From contig CALMRZ010000078.1 of assembly GCA_937872225.1 (NCBI GenBank), positions 88,531 to 152,530 of the forward strand: DNA of 64,000 bases, written 5' to 3'. Shown here piece after piece: positions 1 through 8,268 of the stretch. This DNA is from an uncultured Spirochaetota bacterium (lineage in GTDB: Bacteria > Spirochaetota > UBA4802 > UBA5550). Below the pieces are notes generated by a model. That model saw only the letters and a program-made list of their open reading frames with translations, did not search any database and was not told where the DNA came from. The number at the start of each line of letters is the position of its first letter. Position 1 is the stretch's first letter. Made by a program: the position numbers and the translations under genes.

Positions 1-1
1 C

Positions 2-859
2 TCCGGGTCGTACAAGACCACCCTGGTTACGGGGCACTCCAAGGGATCCCAGAGCGTATCGAGCCTTATCACCAACGCCGCCTTTGACCCTATCTACGAG
101 CGGGGCCTGGGCATGGACATGGTGACGGCGTGCGCCATGCAGGCCAGAGCCTACATGCACCGCACGAAGACGACTCCCGAACAGGTGGCCATGGTGTCGG
201 TGAAGAACCACGGCAACGCGCAGAAGAACCCCCTGTCGCAGCTTCCCATGAAGCTCACCGTGAACGATGTCCTTAAATCAGAGATGGTGGCGGACCCGCT
301 CCACAAGCTGGACTGCTCGCCGGTATCGGACGGCTGCGCGGCGGTCATCATCGCCCACGAGTCGGTGGCGGCGAAATTCAAACAGAAACCGGTGTGGATC
401 AAGGGAGTGTCCTTCTGCGCCGACAGCTTCTTCTTCGGCGACCGGGACCTTTCCCGCGCAAAATCCCTTACCGAGGCGGCGCAGAAAGCGTACGCCATGG
501 CCGGCATAAAGGACCCGAAAAAAGAAATCGATCTCGCGGAAGTATACGACGCGTTTACATACCAGGAACTCATGTGGCTCGAGGAAATGGGTCTCGCCGA
601 TGACGCGACGGCGGGAAAGCTCCTCGAAAAGGGAGAATTCAACATCGACGGAAGGCTGCCGGTGAACGCATCCGGCGGGCTCCTGTCCGGGCATCCCGTT
701 ATCGCGGCCGGCCTCTACAGCATGGCGGCGGTGGTGAAGCAGCTCCGGGGAGACGCCGGCGGTTACCAGGTCAAAAAGGCGAAAACCGGCCTGGTGCATG
801 GCGTGAACGGTCTCGGCGGCCAGTCCCACTGCGTGTGGATTCTTGACAAGGACAAGTAG
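2..859 (+). CDS. Thiolase-fold acyl-CoA protein (SCP2-thiolase/Ltp2-like), 5'-truncated by window edge
   Basis: The reading frame is open from the first bases of the window, so the gene starts upstream and the N-terminal half, with the nucleophile region, is not visible. The visible part has the C-terminal thiolase fold: EVYDAF (Tyr where SCP2-type thiolases often have His), SGGLLSGHP (the GHP loop) and a final HGVNGLGGQSH segment like the SCP-x type. It overlaps nothing and is followed 11 bp later by a second thiolase-fold gene with an AGGAGG ribosome site, so the two are co-transcribed. By family the substrate is an acyl-CoA, handled by thiolysis or by retro-aldol cleavage. Which one cannot be decided without the missing part. 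Confidence 0.85.
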   Translation, partial: SGSYKTTLVTGHSKGSQSVSSLITNAAFDPIYERGLGMDMVTACAMQARAYMHRTKTTPEQVAMVSVKNHGNAQKNPLSQLPMKLTVNDVLKSEMVADPLHKLDCSPVSDGCAAVIIAHESVAAKFKQKPVWIKGVSFCADSFFFGDRDLSRAKSLTEAAQKAYAMAGIKDPKKEIDLAEVYDAFTYQELMWLEEMGLADDATAGKLLEKGEFNIDGRLPVNASGGLLSGHPVIAAGLYSMAAVVKQLRGDAGGYQVKKAKTGLVHGVNGLGGQSHCVWILDKDK

Positions 860-870
860 GAGGAAGAACC

Positions 871-2028
871 ATGGCTAAACGAGTTGCAATTGTAGGAACC
901 GGACAGACGTTCCATAAGAGCCACCGCCCTGACGTGAACGGCCAGGAGCTTATCAATGAGGCCGTCGTGCGGGCGCTCAATGACGCGAATCTCAAGATGA
1001 AGGACATCGACGCGATAGTTATCGGCAACATGGACCACTTCGAGGGGATCAACTATGTCGACTGCTGGAGCGTGGACGGCTCCGGCGGGACCATGAAGCC
1101 GATCATAAAGCTGACCACCGGCGGGACCACGGGCTGTACTGTCGCCATCGGCGGCTACCACCTGGTCGGGTCGGGGATGTTCGATAGGGTCCTCGTCATA
1201 GGCTGGGAGAAGAACTCCGAGTCGGACACCACGGGAGCCATTACCACGGCCTTCGACCCCATCTGGGACCGGCTGGTCTTCGCCGGGGCCATCTCGGGTC
1301 TTGCGGCGGAAGCGCAGGCCTACATGGCGCGCTATGGCGCGACCGACCGGGACGGCGCCCGGGTCTCCGTGCGCGACCGGAAGCACGCGATGAACAATCC
1401 CCACGCGCAGCTCCGGAAGGAAGTTACCCTTGAGGAGGTGCTCGCGTCGCCGATGCTTGCTGACCCTATCCACCTGCTGGACGTGTGCCCCCGCACCGAC
1501 GGCGCCTGCGCGGTCATCATGGCAAGCGAAGACGTCGCGGAAAAGATATGCCCGAAACCCGACTGGATCTGGGCCACGGCGGTGCGCCACAGCTATTCGT
1601 ACCTGGGGGACGCCGATTACGGCCGTCTTACCAGCATGCGCGAAGGGTCGCAGGAGATGTTTAAAAAGGCGGGCATCAAGGAGCCACGGAAAGAGCTTGA
1701 CGTAATAGAACTGTACCAGCCGTATTCTTTTGGCGGGCTTATATGGATCGAGGACATGGGCATTGTCGGCCCCGGCGAAGCGCCCCAGTACATCTGGGAC
1801 GGCAACACCGACATGGGCGGCGAACTCCCCATCAATCCTTCGGGCGGTGTCATATCGTGCAATCCGATCGGCGCGACCGGCCTTATCCGCTGCGCCGAGG
1901 CTGCGATGCAGGTAATGGGCAAGGCCGAGGGCCGTCAGGTGCCGGACGTCAATTTCGCCTTCAGCAGCGGCTTCGGCGGGTGCTGGTGGACCGACATGAT
2001 TCTGCACGGCAAGAAAAAGCCGAAGTGA
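871..2028 (+). CDS. Thiolase-fold protein lacking the nucleophilic Cys (Ltp2/SCP2-like)
   Basis: A 385-residue protein of normal thiolase length. It starts MAKRVAIVGTGQT, the usual thiolase beginning, behind AGGAGG. Where the family has the nucleophile (A-C-A-S-G before the ..YLxVxSG.YD helix) this protein has G84-G85-T-T-G-C89, so glycine sits at the Cys position; C89 lies four residues later and does not align. The H/N-x-AF motif is replaced by LYQPYS, and the GHP histidine by CNP. It is therefore either a non-catalytic partner of the preceding protein or an aldolase-type enzyme like Ltp2, which is reported to lack this Cys. A DUF35 gene follows at once, the usual partner of such proteins. 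Confidence 0.85.
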   Translation: MAKRVAIVGTGQTFHKSHRPDVNGQELINEAVVRALNDANLKMKDIDAIVIGNMDHFEGINYVDCWSVDGSGGTMKPIIKLTTGGTTGCTVAIGGYHLVGSGMFDRVLVIGWEKNSESDTTGAITTAFDPIWDRLVFAGAISGLAAEAQAYMARYGATDRDGARVSVRDRKHAMNNPHAQLRKEVTLEEVLASPMLADPIHLLDVCPRTDGACAVIMASEDVAEKICPKPDWIWATAVRHSYSYLGDADYGRLTSMREGSQEMFKKAGIKEPRKELDVIELYQPYSFGGLIWIEDMGIVGPGEAPQYIWDGNTDMGGELPINPSGGVISCNPIGATGLIRCAEAAMQVMGKAEGRQVPDVNFAFSSGFGGCWWTDMILHGKKKPK

Positions 2029-2047
2029 CCGATAAGGAGGAATGACC

Positions 2048-2512
2048 ATGGCAGACAAGGAACATATAATCATAGAATCAGGGGACGCGGTGCAGCCCTT
2101 CAAGTATTCGGTCGGGATGCATGGAAGCAAGTTCTTTACCGAGTTGCGGGACAACAGGCGCTTCATGGGCCTCAAGTGTCACAAGTGCGGCAAGGTCTAT
2201 GTCCCGCCCCGCGGCGTGTGCGGCGAGTGCTTCGTGGAGATGAAGGACTGGATCGAGGTGGGTCCTCTAGGCGTTATAGGCACCTTCACCATCCTCCGCT
2301 TCGCCTTCATCGATCCGGAGACGGGACACCAGAAACCTGTTCCGTACGGTTACGGATTTATTAAGTTTGACGGCGCGGACACCCTGTTTCAGCATTATAT
2401 CAGCGTCGAAGACGAGAAGAAGATCAAGGTCGGTGCCCGGGTCGAGCCGGTGTTCTCGAAGAACCCCAAGGGGAGCATCCGGGACATCGAGTATTTTAAA
2501 GTCATAGATTGA
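2048..2512 (+). CDS. DUF35 zinc-ribbon/OB-fold protein
   Basis: A 154-residue protein. The ATG at 2048 is chosen over the in-frame ATG at 2042 because AAGGAGG at 2034-2040 leaves only one base before 2042 but seven before 2048. Residues around 40-60 form a rubredoxin-like ribbon, C-H-K-C then C-G-E-C, and the rest is the acyl-CoA-binding OB fold. Proteins of this family bind to and activate thiolase-fold partners (BbsA with BbsB, ChsH2 with Ltp2). It ends the first thiolase gene group and probably forms a complex with the two proteins encoded upstream. Confidence 0.88.
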   Translation: MADKEHIIIESGDAVQPFKYSVGMHGSKFFTELRDNRRFMGLKCHKCGKVYVPPRGVCGECFVEMKDWIEVGPLGVIGTFTILRFAFIDPETGHQKPVPYGYGFIKFDGADTLFQHYISVEDEKKIKVGARVEPVFSKNPKGSIRDIEYFKVID

Positions 2513-2552
2513 AGCGGCAGCGGCATTCACACCGCCGCCTGCGGCGGGGAGA

Positions 2553-3491
2553 ATGCCATTGTCCGGTTACAGGGAGGAGTCACTGAAGGTTGAGATAAAT
2601 CCTTCAAAGAGGATTTTAAAGGCGGCAGGGGCGGTGTGCGGCGGAATCAGCACCGGCACCGAAAAAATACGGAGCGGCTACGGCAACGGCGACTGCCTCT
2701 ATTTTGATTTTGAGCACATGGTGTTTGCCGTGGCCGACGCAACGGAACGCTTCCCCTGGGCGTCCCGGGATCTTTTAAATCGATTATCGGAGAGCCTGGC
2801 GAAGTCCGGCGCCCCTGATTCGGCAAAGGGCTGGAAGGAGATGATCAACACGGAGGTTTACTCCGTCCAGAAGTTCCAGCATAAGACGACTTTCAGCTGC
2901 ATTGCCGTACGGAGCGACCCGGAAGGTCTATCCCTGGTTATTTCCCACGGCGGCGACAGCGTGGTGACGGTCATGGACAGCGTCACCGGCGGAATAAGCC
3001 ACCAGACCGGGCGGGACATGTATTTCGCCGGGAGGAGCAGGGAGATAGCCGACGTGATCGAATACCGCGTGGCGGACCGGAACAGCAGGGTGCTTGTCTC
3101 GTCCGACGGGTTTGATGACGTGTGGCGGTTCTGCATCCGGCGGTCGCTCCTCGGCGGCGCCCGGGAGGTATTTGAACGGTACGCGGTGGATTCCATCTGC
3201 GAAATGATCCACGGCATACTGGAGGAGAACCGGGGCGCCTTTGAACACGATGATATCGGTTTTATCATACTCGACCCCTTCAGGCTGGAGCGTATCGATG
3301 GAACGGCGGTGGTAATGGGCGGAACGCGGCCCGGCGAAGAGCATCGCTACCTGACGGAATACGCCTCGCGGCGGAATGACCGGTGGGTGCCCGGCGAGGA
3401 GTGGGGCGCTTCAGCGGAAGAATTCGATGGAGCGGGGATCAGGATACTGGCACATGGCGGCAAGTGGGGGAGCGGAAGGAAGCCGGCATGA
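2553..3491 (+). CDS. PP2C-like serine/threonine phosphatase
   Basis: About 312 residues with a divergent PP2C fold. FAVADATE replaces the usual FAVADGMGG, SHGGDSVVTV corresponds to the HVGDSR strand, VSSDGFDDV is the SDGxxD metal motif, and HDDIGFIIL is the final D-N/D motif. The metal-binding aspartates are kept, so activity is plausible. The C-terminal 60 residues after the fold are not recognised. The start is uncertain: the ATG at 2553 has GGGGAG only about two bases upstream, and an in-frame CTG at 2583 has a better placed GGAGG. It sits between the thiolase/DUF35 group and a TetR regulator; a link to acyl-CoA metabolism is not shown. Confidence 0.65.
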   Translation: MPLSGYREESLKVEINPSKRILKAAGAVCGGISTGTEKIRSGYGNGDCLYFDFEHMVFAVADATERFPWASRDLLNRLSESLAKSGAPDSAKGWKEMINTEVYSVQKFQHKTTFSCIAVRSDPEGLSLVISHGGDSVVTVMDSVTGGISHQTGRDMYFAGRSREIADVIEYRVADRNSRVLVSSDGFDDVWRFCIRRSLLGGAREVFERYAVDSICEMIHGILEENRGAFEHDDIGFIILDPFRLERIDGTAVVMGGTRPGEEHRYLTEYASRRNDRWVPGEEWGASAEEFDGAGIRILAHGGKWGSGRKPA

Positions 3492-3550
3492 CCGCCGCAA
3501 TAGCGGGGGACGGAAGGTGCACATTAAACGAATGGAGAGATTGAGCAGCC

Positions 3551-4159
3551 ATGAATGAACGGAGCAAGAGTGACATCATAAACCTGAGGCGGAACCAGCT
3601 GACCAGGGCGGCGTACAAGGTTGTCGGCCAGAAGGGGTACTACGATTTCACAATACGTGACATCGCCCGGGAGGCCGGTCTGTCAACGGGGCTTGTTCAC
3701 TATTATTTCAAGAACAAGGAGGACCTTCTGTTGAACCTGCTTAAGGAGATCAACAAGAACATGCTGATCATCCTCAATCGGTCAATCAGCACGGCCGATG
3801 ATCCCCGGGACAAGCTGAACATCTTCATGAAGCAGGCCTTTGACCTGGTCGAAAACGAGAAAGACTATTTCTATATAGTCATAGATTTCTGGACGCAGGT
3901 GAACAAAAACGACCGCATGAAGCGCGCGAACATCAAGCTTTTCAAGAGCTATCGCGACGAGGTTTCCAAGATACTCAAGGAAGGAGTTGACTGCGGCGTG
4001 TTCGTTAAGATGGATGTCGAGTTCACCTCGGCGGTCATCATATCGATAATACAGGGACTGATCATACAGTACGTTATCGACAACAACGCCTTCAATTACG
4101 ATGAATTTTCAAAAAAGGTCATGAAGCATGTCAATGATCTGGTGTACAAAAAGAAATAA
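3551..4159 (+). CDS. TetR-family transcriptional regulator
   Basis: A 202-residue protein with an N-terminal helix-turn-helix at about residues 15-60 (GYYDFTIRDIAREAGLSTG, then LVHYYFKNKEDLL), followed by an all-helical ligand domain ending in a helix typical of TetR_C. It lies just upstream of an acyl-CoA dehydrogenase operon, and a short inverted repeat follows between the two (4208-4223). By analogy with FadR/PsrA-like TetR proteins it probably represses the dehydrogenase genes and is released by an acyl-CoA. The ligand is unknown. Confidence 0.88.
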   Translation: MNERSKSDIINLRRNQLTRAAYKVVGQKGYYDFTIRDIAREAGLSTGLVHYYFKNKEDLLLNLLKEINKNMLIILNRSISTADDPRDKLNIFMKQAFDLVENEKDYFYIVIDFWTQVNKNDRMKRANIKLFKSYRDEVSKILKEGVDCGVFVKMDVEFTSAVIISIIQGLIIQYVIDNNAFNYDEFSKKVMKHVNDLVYKKK

Positions 4160-4207
4160 TGTCAGAGGGCGGCGTCCCCGGTGAGGGCTCTGCTGTGGCA
4201 TCATATT

Positions 4208-4223
4208 GGTTGATTGGTCAACC
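4208..4223. promoter_or_regulatory. Inverted repeat, candidate TetR operator
   Basis: GGTTGA-TTGG-TCAACC is a perfect 6-bp inverted repeat with a 4-bp spacer, about 100 bp upstream of the acyl-CoA dehydrogenase start and 48 bp after the TetR stop. It resembles TTGA-N4-TCAA half-sites used by fatty-acid TetR regulators. Its function is inferred from position and symmetry only. Confidence 0.45.
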
Positions 4224-4324
4224 GAAAGTTTGATCATCCGCCAGAACTAATGCCGTATGGACAAAAGATTAAGGGAAAGAGGGATACCCTCGCAAGATTT
4301 TTACATGGTTAACAGGAGGAAGCA

Positions 4325-5476
4325 ATGGAGTTTGGATTTACTGAAGAACAAATGATGTTTCGAGACACGGTGTACCGTTTCGCCAAGAAAGAAATCGCGC
4401 CGCTCGTCGAGCAGGCCGATCTTAAATCAGAGTTCTCGAAAGAAATATGGGGAAAACTGGGCGGCATGGGCCTTCTGGGCCTGCCGTTTCCTGAAGAGCT
4501 GGGCGGCGGCGGCGCCGATGTCGTGACCTGCTGTCTCTCGGGCGAGGCCCTCGGGCACGCCGGCGTTGACCAGGGTCACCTGCTGGCCCTCGGCGCTCAC
4601 ACCTATCTCTGCACGGACACCCTGTACAAGAACGGGAACGATGCCCAGAGAAAGAAATACGTGCCGAAGCTCGCGTCAGGGGAATGGATCGGCTGCATGG
4701 GCCTGACGGAGCCCGGAGCAGGGTCCGATGCGGGGTCCCTGCAGACCTCGGCGGTGAAGAAAGGCGACCGGTGGGTCCTCAACGGCTCCAAGACCTTCAT
4801 CACCAACGCGCCGGTGTGCGACGTGTGCGTGGTCTACGCGACCGTCGACAAGAAGCTGAAGCAGAACGGCATAACCGCTTTTATCGTGGAGAAGGGATTC
4901 AAGGGTTTTTCCACCGGCGAGCCTTTCCATAAGATGGGCGTGCGGGCCTCCACCACGTCTGAAGTGTTCCTGGACAACTGCGAAGTCCCCGATGAGAACC
5001 TTCTCGGGGAAGTCGGCAAGGGCATGGCGTACACCCACGAGACCCTGTCCTGGGACCGGAGCGCCCTCCTGGCCCCCTTCATCGGCGGCATGCAGTTCGC
5101 CATCGAGGAGTGCACCAAGTATTCCCAGGAGCGGGTGCAGTTCGAAAAGCCGATCAACTCGTTCCAGGCGATCCAGCACAAGCTGGCTGACCTGAAGATC
5201 ATCAAGGAGGCGGCGAAGATGGCGGTCTACCGCGTCGCCCACGATAAAGACACGGGCAAGCCCCTCAACCACATGCACACCTCCATAGCGAAAGCCGTGG
5301 TGGGCGACTGGGGCCTGAAGGCGGCCAGCGACGCTGTCCAGGTGTTCGGAGGCTACGGCTTCATCCATGATTACCCGATCGAGCGGTTCCTCCGTGACGC
5401 GAAGCTGGCGCAGATCGGCGGCGGAACCTCCGAGATACAGCGGTTTATCATTTCCCGTATCCTGAGCATGTTTTAG
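4325..5476 (+). CDS. Acyl-CoA dehydrogenase with Gly at the usual catalytic Glu position
   Basis: A 383-residue FAD enzyme of the acyl-CoA dehydrogenase family, behind AGGAGGA. The FAD/substrate signature LTEPGAGSDAGS and the DYPIERFLRDAK segment are intact. The C-terminal motif that is normally I-x-E-G-T-S-E reads IGGGTSEIQ, so the common base (Glu in short- and medium-chain enzymes) is Gly366. Isovaleryl-CoA dehydrogenase also lacks Glu there and uses a Glu on helix G. At the aligned place this protein has WDR (Asp), a possible substitute base. It pairs with the canonical dehydrogenase that follows 51 bp later, suggesting either two substrates or a mixed tetramer. Cytoplasmic; electrons pass to ETF. 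Confidence 0.9.
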   Translation: MEFGFTEEQMMFRDTVYRFAKKEIAPLVEQADLKSEFSKEIWGKLGGMGLLGLPFPEELGGGGADVVTCCLSGEALGHAGVDQGHLLALGAHTYLCTDTLYKNGNDAQRKKYVPKLASGEWIGCMGLTEPGAGSDAGSLQTSAVKKGDRWVLNGSKTFITNAPVCDVCVVYATVDKKLKQNGITAFIVEKGFKGFSTGEPFHKMGVRASTTSEVFLDNCEVPDENLLGEVGKGMAYTHETLSWDRSALLAPFIGGMQFAIEECTKYSQERVQFEKPINSFQAIQHKLADLKIIKEAAKMAVYRVAHDKDTGKPLNHMHTSIAKAVVGDWGLKAASDAVQVFGGYGFIHDYPIERFLRDAKLAQIGGGTSEIQRFIISRILSMF

Positions 5477-5527
5477 CTCAATGACCGGAAATCGGGCAAC
5501 CATACACAAGACAGGAGAATGACAACA

Positions 5528-6700
5528 ATGAACTACGATATGACACCGGAACAATTGTCCATAAAAGAGAACTTCGCGAAGTTCTGCGCCAAGGAGATCG
5601 AGCCGCGGGCACAGCTCCTTGACCAGGCCACCCATGAAGAAGTGAACAAACTTATCAAACAGAACATAAAGATGCTGGCCGACCTGGGCTATCTGGGCAT
5701 GGGCCACGAGGAAGCCTACGGCGGAACGAACCTCGACCTCATCAGTCAGGCCATTGCCGGCGAGGAAGTGGCAAAGGCGTGCGCTTCCACGTTCCTTTCC
5801 TGCGGCGCCTCCTGCGGACTCTTCGGCGTACCGGTCAAGCTCTTCGGCACCCCGGAGCAGAAGAAGAAATACCTCCCCGGCATCATCAAGGGCGAGCTCA
5901 TCGGCTGCTTCGGCCTTACCGAGCCGGAAGCCGGCTCCGACGCCGCCTCCATCAAGACAAACGCGGTCAAGAAGGGCGACAGGTGGGTCCTGAACGGGAC
6001 CAAGACCTTCATCACGAACGCGACCATAGCCGATGTCGCCCTGGTCTTCGCCTACAACGACCGGGAGAAAGGACCCGGCGCGGGTGTCACCTGTTTCCTG
6101 GTCGACAGGGGAACGAAGGGTTTCTCCGTGAGCAAGCCCTTTGACAAGATGGGATTCCGCGGCTCCCCCACGGCGGAGCTGATCTTCGAAGACTGCGAAG
6201 TGCCGGAAAGCGCGGTCCTCGGAGAGGTGGGCAGGGGATTCATCCAGGCGATGCAGACCCTGGAATACGGACGGATCGGCATGGCGACCGTGTGCCTCGG
6301 CATTGCGGTCAAGTGCCTTGAACTGGCCAACAAGTATTCGAAGGAGCGCAAGTGCTTCGGAAAGCCGATCAACCGGTACCAGGAAATTTCGTTCAAGATA
6401 GCCGACATGATGATCATGTCCGACACGGCGCGCCTCCTCATCTGGCAGGCGGCCTGGGCGAAAGACACGAAGAACCCCGAAGCGGCCATATTCGCATCGG
6501 TGGCCAAGGTATGGGCCTCCGAAGCGGCGACGCAGATATCGAGCATGGCGGTGCAGGTACATGGCGGCTACGGATACATCAAGGAATTCCCGGTGGAGCG
6601 CCTCTACCGCGACGCGAAGCTGGGTGAGATCGGCGAAGGCACCTCCGAGATCCAGCGGGTGCTGATAGCCAAGGATCTGATCAAGAAGTACGCGTCGTAA
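5528..6700 (+). CDS. Acyl-CoA dehydrogenase, canonical
   Basis: A 390-residue enzyme. The second ATG (5528) is preferred because AGGAG at 5513-5517 leaves about ten bases before it and only one before the ATG at 5519. LTEPEAGSDAASIKTNAV, the conserved FPVERLYRDAK and IGEGTSEIQR are present, with catalytic Glu370. It oxidises an acyl-CoA to the 2-enoyl-CoA. It lies in one run with the previous dehydrogenase and the MaoC hydratase downstream, which gives dehydrogenation followed by hydration. Chain length cannot be predicted. Confidence 0.93.
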   Translation: MNYDMTPEQLSIKENFAKFCAKEIEPRAQLLDQATHEEVNKLIKQNIKMLADLGYLGMGHEEAYGGTNLDLISQAIAGEEVAKACASTFLSCGASCGLFGVPVKLFGTPEQKKKYLPGIIKGELIGCFGLTEPEAGSDAASIKTNAVKKGDRWVLNGTKTFITNATIADVALVFAYNDREKGPGAGVTCFLVDRGTKGFSVSKPFDKMGFRGSPTAELIFEDCEVPESAVLGEVGRGFIQAMQTLEYGRIGMATVCLGIAVKCLELANKYSKERKCFGKPINRYQEISFKIADMMIMSDTARLLIWQAAWAKDTKNPEAAIFASVAKVWASEAATQISSMAVQVHGGYGYIKEFPVERLYRDAKLGEIGEGTSEIQRVLIAKDLIKKYAS

Positions 6701-6715
6701 TATCCTCATCCCCAA

Positions 6716-6738
6716 CCCCTCTCCAACAGGGAGAGGGG
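6716..6738. repeat. CCCCTCTCC/GGAGAGGGG hairpin repeat
   Basis: Perfect 9-bp arms with a 5-base loop between the dehydrogenase and MaoC genes. The same arms recur at 19035-19070, and a weaker relative is at 7255-7277. It is a dispersed intergenic repeat with no T-tract, so not a simple terminator. Confidence 0.6.
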
Positions 6739-6796
6739 AGGGATGATAGGTAAGGGCATAGCATGCTGTGCCCCATCAAAAACAAAGGAGACACAC

Positions 6797-7231
6797 ATGG
6801 AATACGAACTCGGTAAATCTTACGATGAAATCAACATAGGCGACACGGCGTCTTTCTCAAAGACCATCACGGAGACCGACATCGCCCTGTTCGCGGCAAT
6901 AACCGGGGACTTCAACCCGATGCACATGAACGAGGAGTTCGCGAAGAAGACCCCGTTCAAGACACGCATAGCCCATGGCGGACTGCCCCACGGCCTTATC
7001 GCGCCGGTCTGGGGAACGAAGCTGCCGGGCCTGGGCACCATTGCCCTCGAGATCAAGACCCGCTTCAAGGCCCCCACTTATCCCGGCGACACGATAACCG
7101 CCACGACTGAGGTCATCGAGAAGCTCGAGGAAAGAAAGTGGCTCAGGATGAAGCTGACTTGGACGAACCAGAAAGGAGAGATCGTGGGCACGGGCGAGGG
7201 CCTGGTAATGCCGCCCCCGAAATTGAAGTAA
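6797..7231 (+). CDS. MaoC-type (R)-enoyl-CoA hydratase
   Basis: A 144-residue hot-dog fold protein. The start is the ATG at 6797, seven bases after AAAGGAG; an upstream in-frame start would translate the repeat. It shows the hydratase-2 motif: AAITGDFNPMHMNEEFA with the catalytic Asp and His, then IAHGGLPHGLI. It adds water to 2-enoyl-CoA to give the (R)-3-hydroxyacyl-CoA. Its place after two acyl-CoA dehydrogenases makes a dehydrogenation-hydration pair, and no classical 3-hydroxyacyl-CoA dehydrogenase is seen nearby. That fits an aldolytic route, where the hydroxyacyl-CoA is cleaved directly. Confidence 0.9.
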   Translation: MEYELGKSYDEINIGDTASFSKTITETDIALFAAITGDFNPMHMNEEFAKKTPFKTRIAHGGLPHGLIAPVWGTKLPGLGTIALEIKTRFKAPTYPGDTITATTEVIEKLEERKWLRMKLTWTNQKGEIVGTGEGLVMPPPKLK

Positions 7232-7254
7232 TAAGATTTACATTCAGTAACGAA

Positions 7255-7277
7255 TCCCTCTCCCTTGATGGGGGAGG
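7255..7277. repeat. CCTCTCCC/GGGGGAGG hairpin repeat
   Basis: An imperfect GC-rich hairpin 23 bp after the MaoC stop, related to the repeat at 6716. Further C-rich repeat sequence follows to about 7340. It probably lies in the 3' untranslated region. Confidence 0.45.
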
Positions 7278-7455
7278 TCAGGTGGGGGTGAAATATTATA
7301 GATATCCCTCCCTGGCCCCCTCCCATCGCGGGAGGCGAACCCTGTATATCCTGCCAAAAAACCTCAAACCTGAGGGCATATCTTTTTTACTCAAAAAAAA
7401 ACATACAATACTTTAAAAACAGTATATTTTTTTAAAAAAAATTTTACGTTTTTAC

Positions 7456-7530
7456 TTGACTTGTGTTATTAATATTTATTATTTGTAAATATTAACATTT
7501 AGTAAATAATTTTAAATAGTAAATATTAAT
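7456..7530 (+). promoter_or_regulatory. AT-rich promoter with three TAAATATTAA operator-like boxes
   Basis: A very AT-rich stretch (7380-7560) in an otherwise GC-rich window, upstream of the XRE-cupin regulator. TTGACT at 7456-7461 followed 15 bases on by TATTAT at 7477-7482 is a possible promoter, with short spacing. TTAATATTTA at 7469-7478 and its exact reverse complement TAAATATTAA at 7486-7495 form an inverted pair, and TAAATATTAA recurs at 7520-7529. These are candidate binding sites for the regulator encoded downstream (autoregulation) or for a partner. Confidence 0.5.
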
Positions 7531-7673
7531 TTTAACGAAATGTTAAGTATGGTCATGTAATCCGCAGACATCAAACAAAGAAATAACGGAGGAGTTGTCT
7601 GCAGTCATTACAAAACGGTGTGTCATGTATAACAGGCGCCTGGAATCATGAAAATATACATAGGGTATGCGCA

Positions 7674-8213
7674 ATGAACCTTGGCTCGATTTTGCGGAAA
7701 CACAGGAAGGAACTCAAGTTGACCATGAAGGAAGTGGCGGAAAAGGCCCATATTTCCGAAGGGTTCTTAAGCCAGATAGAGAATAATGTAAACACTCCTT
7801 CCGTGGATACCCTTATGAATATCTGCGGAGCCATGGGCGTCAATGCCGGCGATATCCTGAACCAGGTCGAACGTCAGGTCAAGTTCGTGGTGATACGCAA
7901 GAGCGATTGGAACGATATTGACGTGCCTAAATCGGGATTTGCGACAAAGCGCTTTTTCCCTCCGGATAACCGCACCGTCATCGACACGGCGATCCTCGTC
8001 ATCAATGAGGGAAAATCGATCCCGGTGCGCAAGAACATCAGGAACAGCCAGGAACTGCTCACGGTCCTGAAGGGAACGGTCGAGCTGGAGCTCGGCGATG
8101 AAAAGATCATTCTTTCGGAAGGGGACTCGATCCATTACTGGTCCATACCGGGGAAGGAGATGATCTTCGGGAAAAGTCCCGCGTCCATCGTGGTGTGGGT
8201 CGGTACCATTTAA
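7674..8213 (+). CDS. XRE-family regulator with C-terminal cupin domain
   Basis: A 179-residue protein. The ATG at 7674 is chosen because the recognisable helix-turn-helix begins there (SILRKHRKELKLTMKEVAEK, then HISEGFLSQIENN). After the DNA-binding domain at residues 5-60 a small cupin domain (about 75-179) carries RNSQELLTVLKGTVEL and LSEGDSIHYW, as in PuuR-like regulators that sense a small ligand. It stands alone between an AT-rich regulatory region and a thiolase/DUF35/dehydrogenase operon, and probably controls that operon. The ligand is unknown. Confidence 0.88.
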   Translation: MNLGSILRKHRKELKLTMKEVAEKAHISEGFLSQIENNVNTPSVDTLMNICGAMGVNAGDILNQVERQVKFVVIRKSDWNDIDVPKSGFATKRFFPPDNRTVIDTAILVINEGKSIPVRKNIRNSQELLTVLKGTVELELGDEKIILSEGDSIHYWSIPGKEMIFGKSPASIVVWVGTI

Positions 8214-8268
8214 ATGCATCACATTAGAAGGATTATATAAGATTCTTAAAAAAAGAGGTGTTTCGTTT

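Noticed and set aside
763..2175. Long minus-strand open frame of about 470 codons
   Set aside because: It lies antisense to two well-supported thiolase-fold genes, has no family motif, and is rich in Arg/Gly/His/Val as expected from mirror frames in GC-rich genes.
4676..6715. Minus-strand open frame of 679 codons
   Set aside because: It is opposite the two acyl-CoA dehydrogenase genes. Its own apparent internal repeat simply mirrors the similarity of those two genes.
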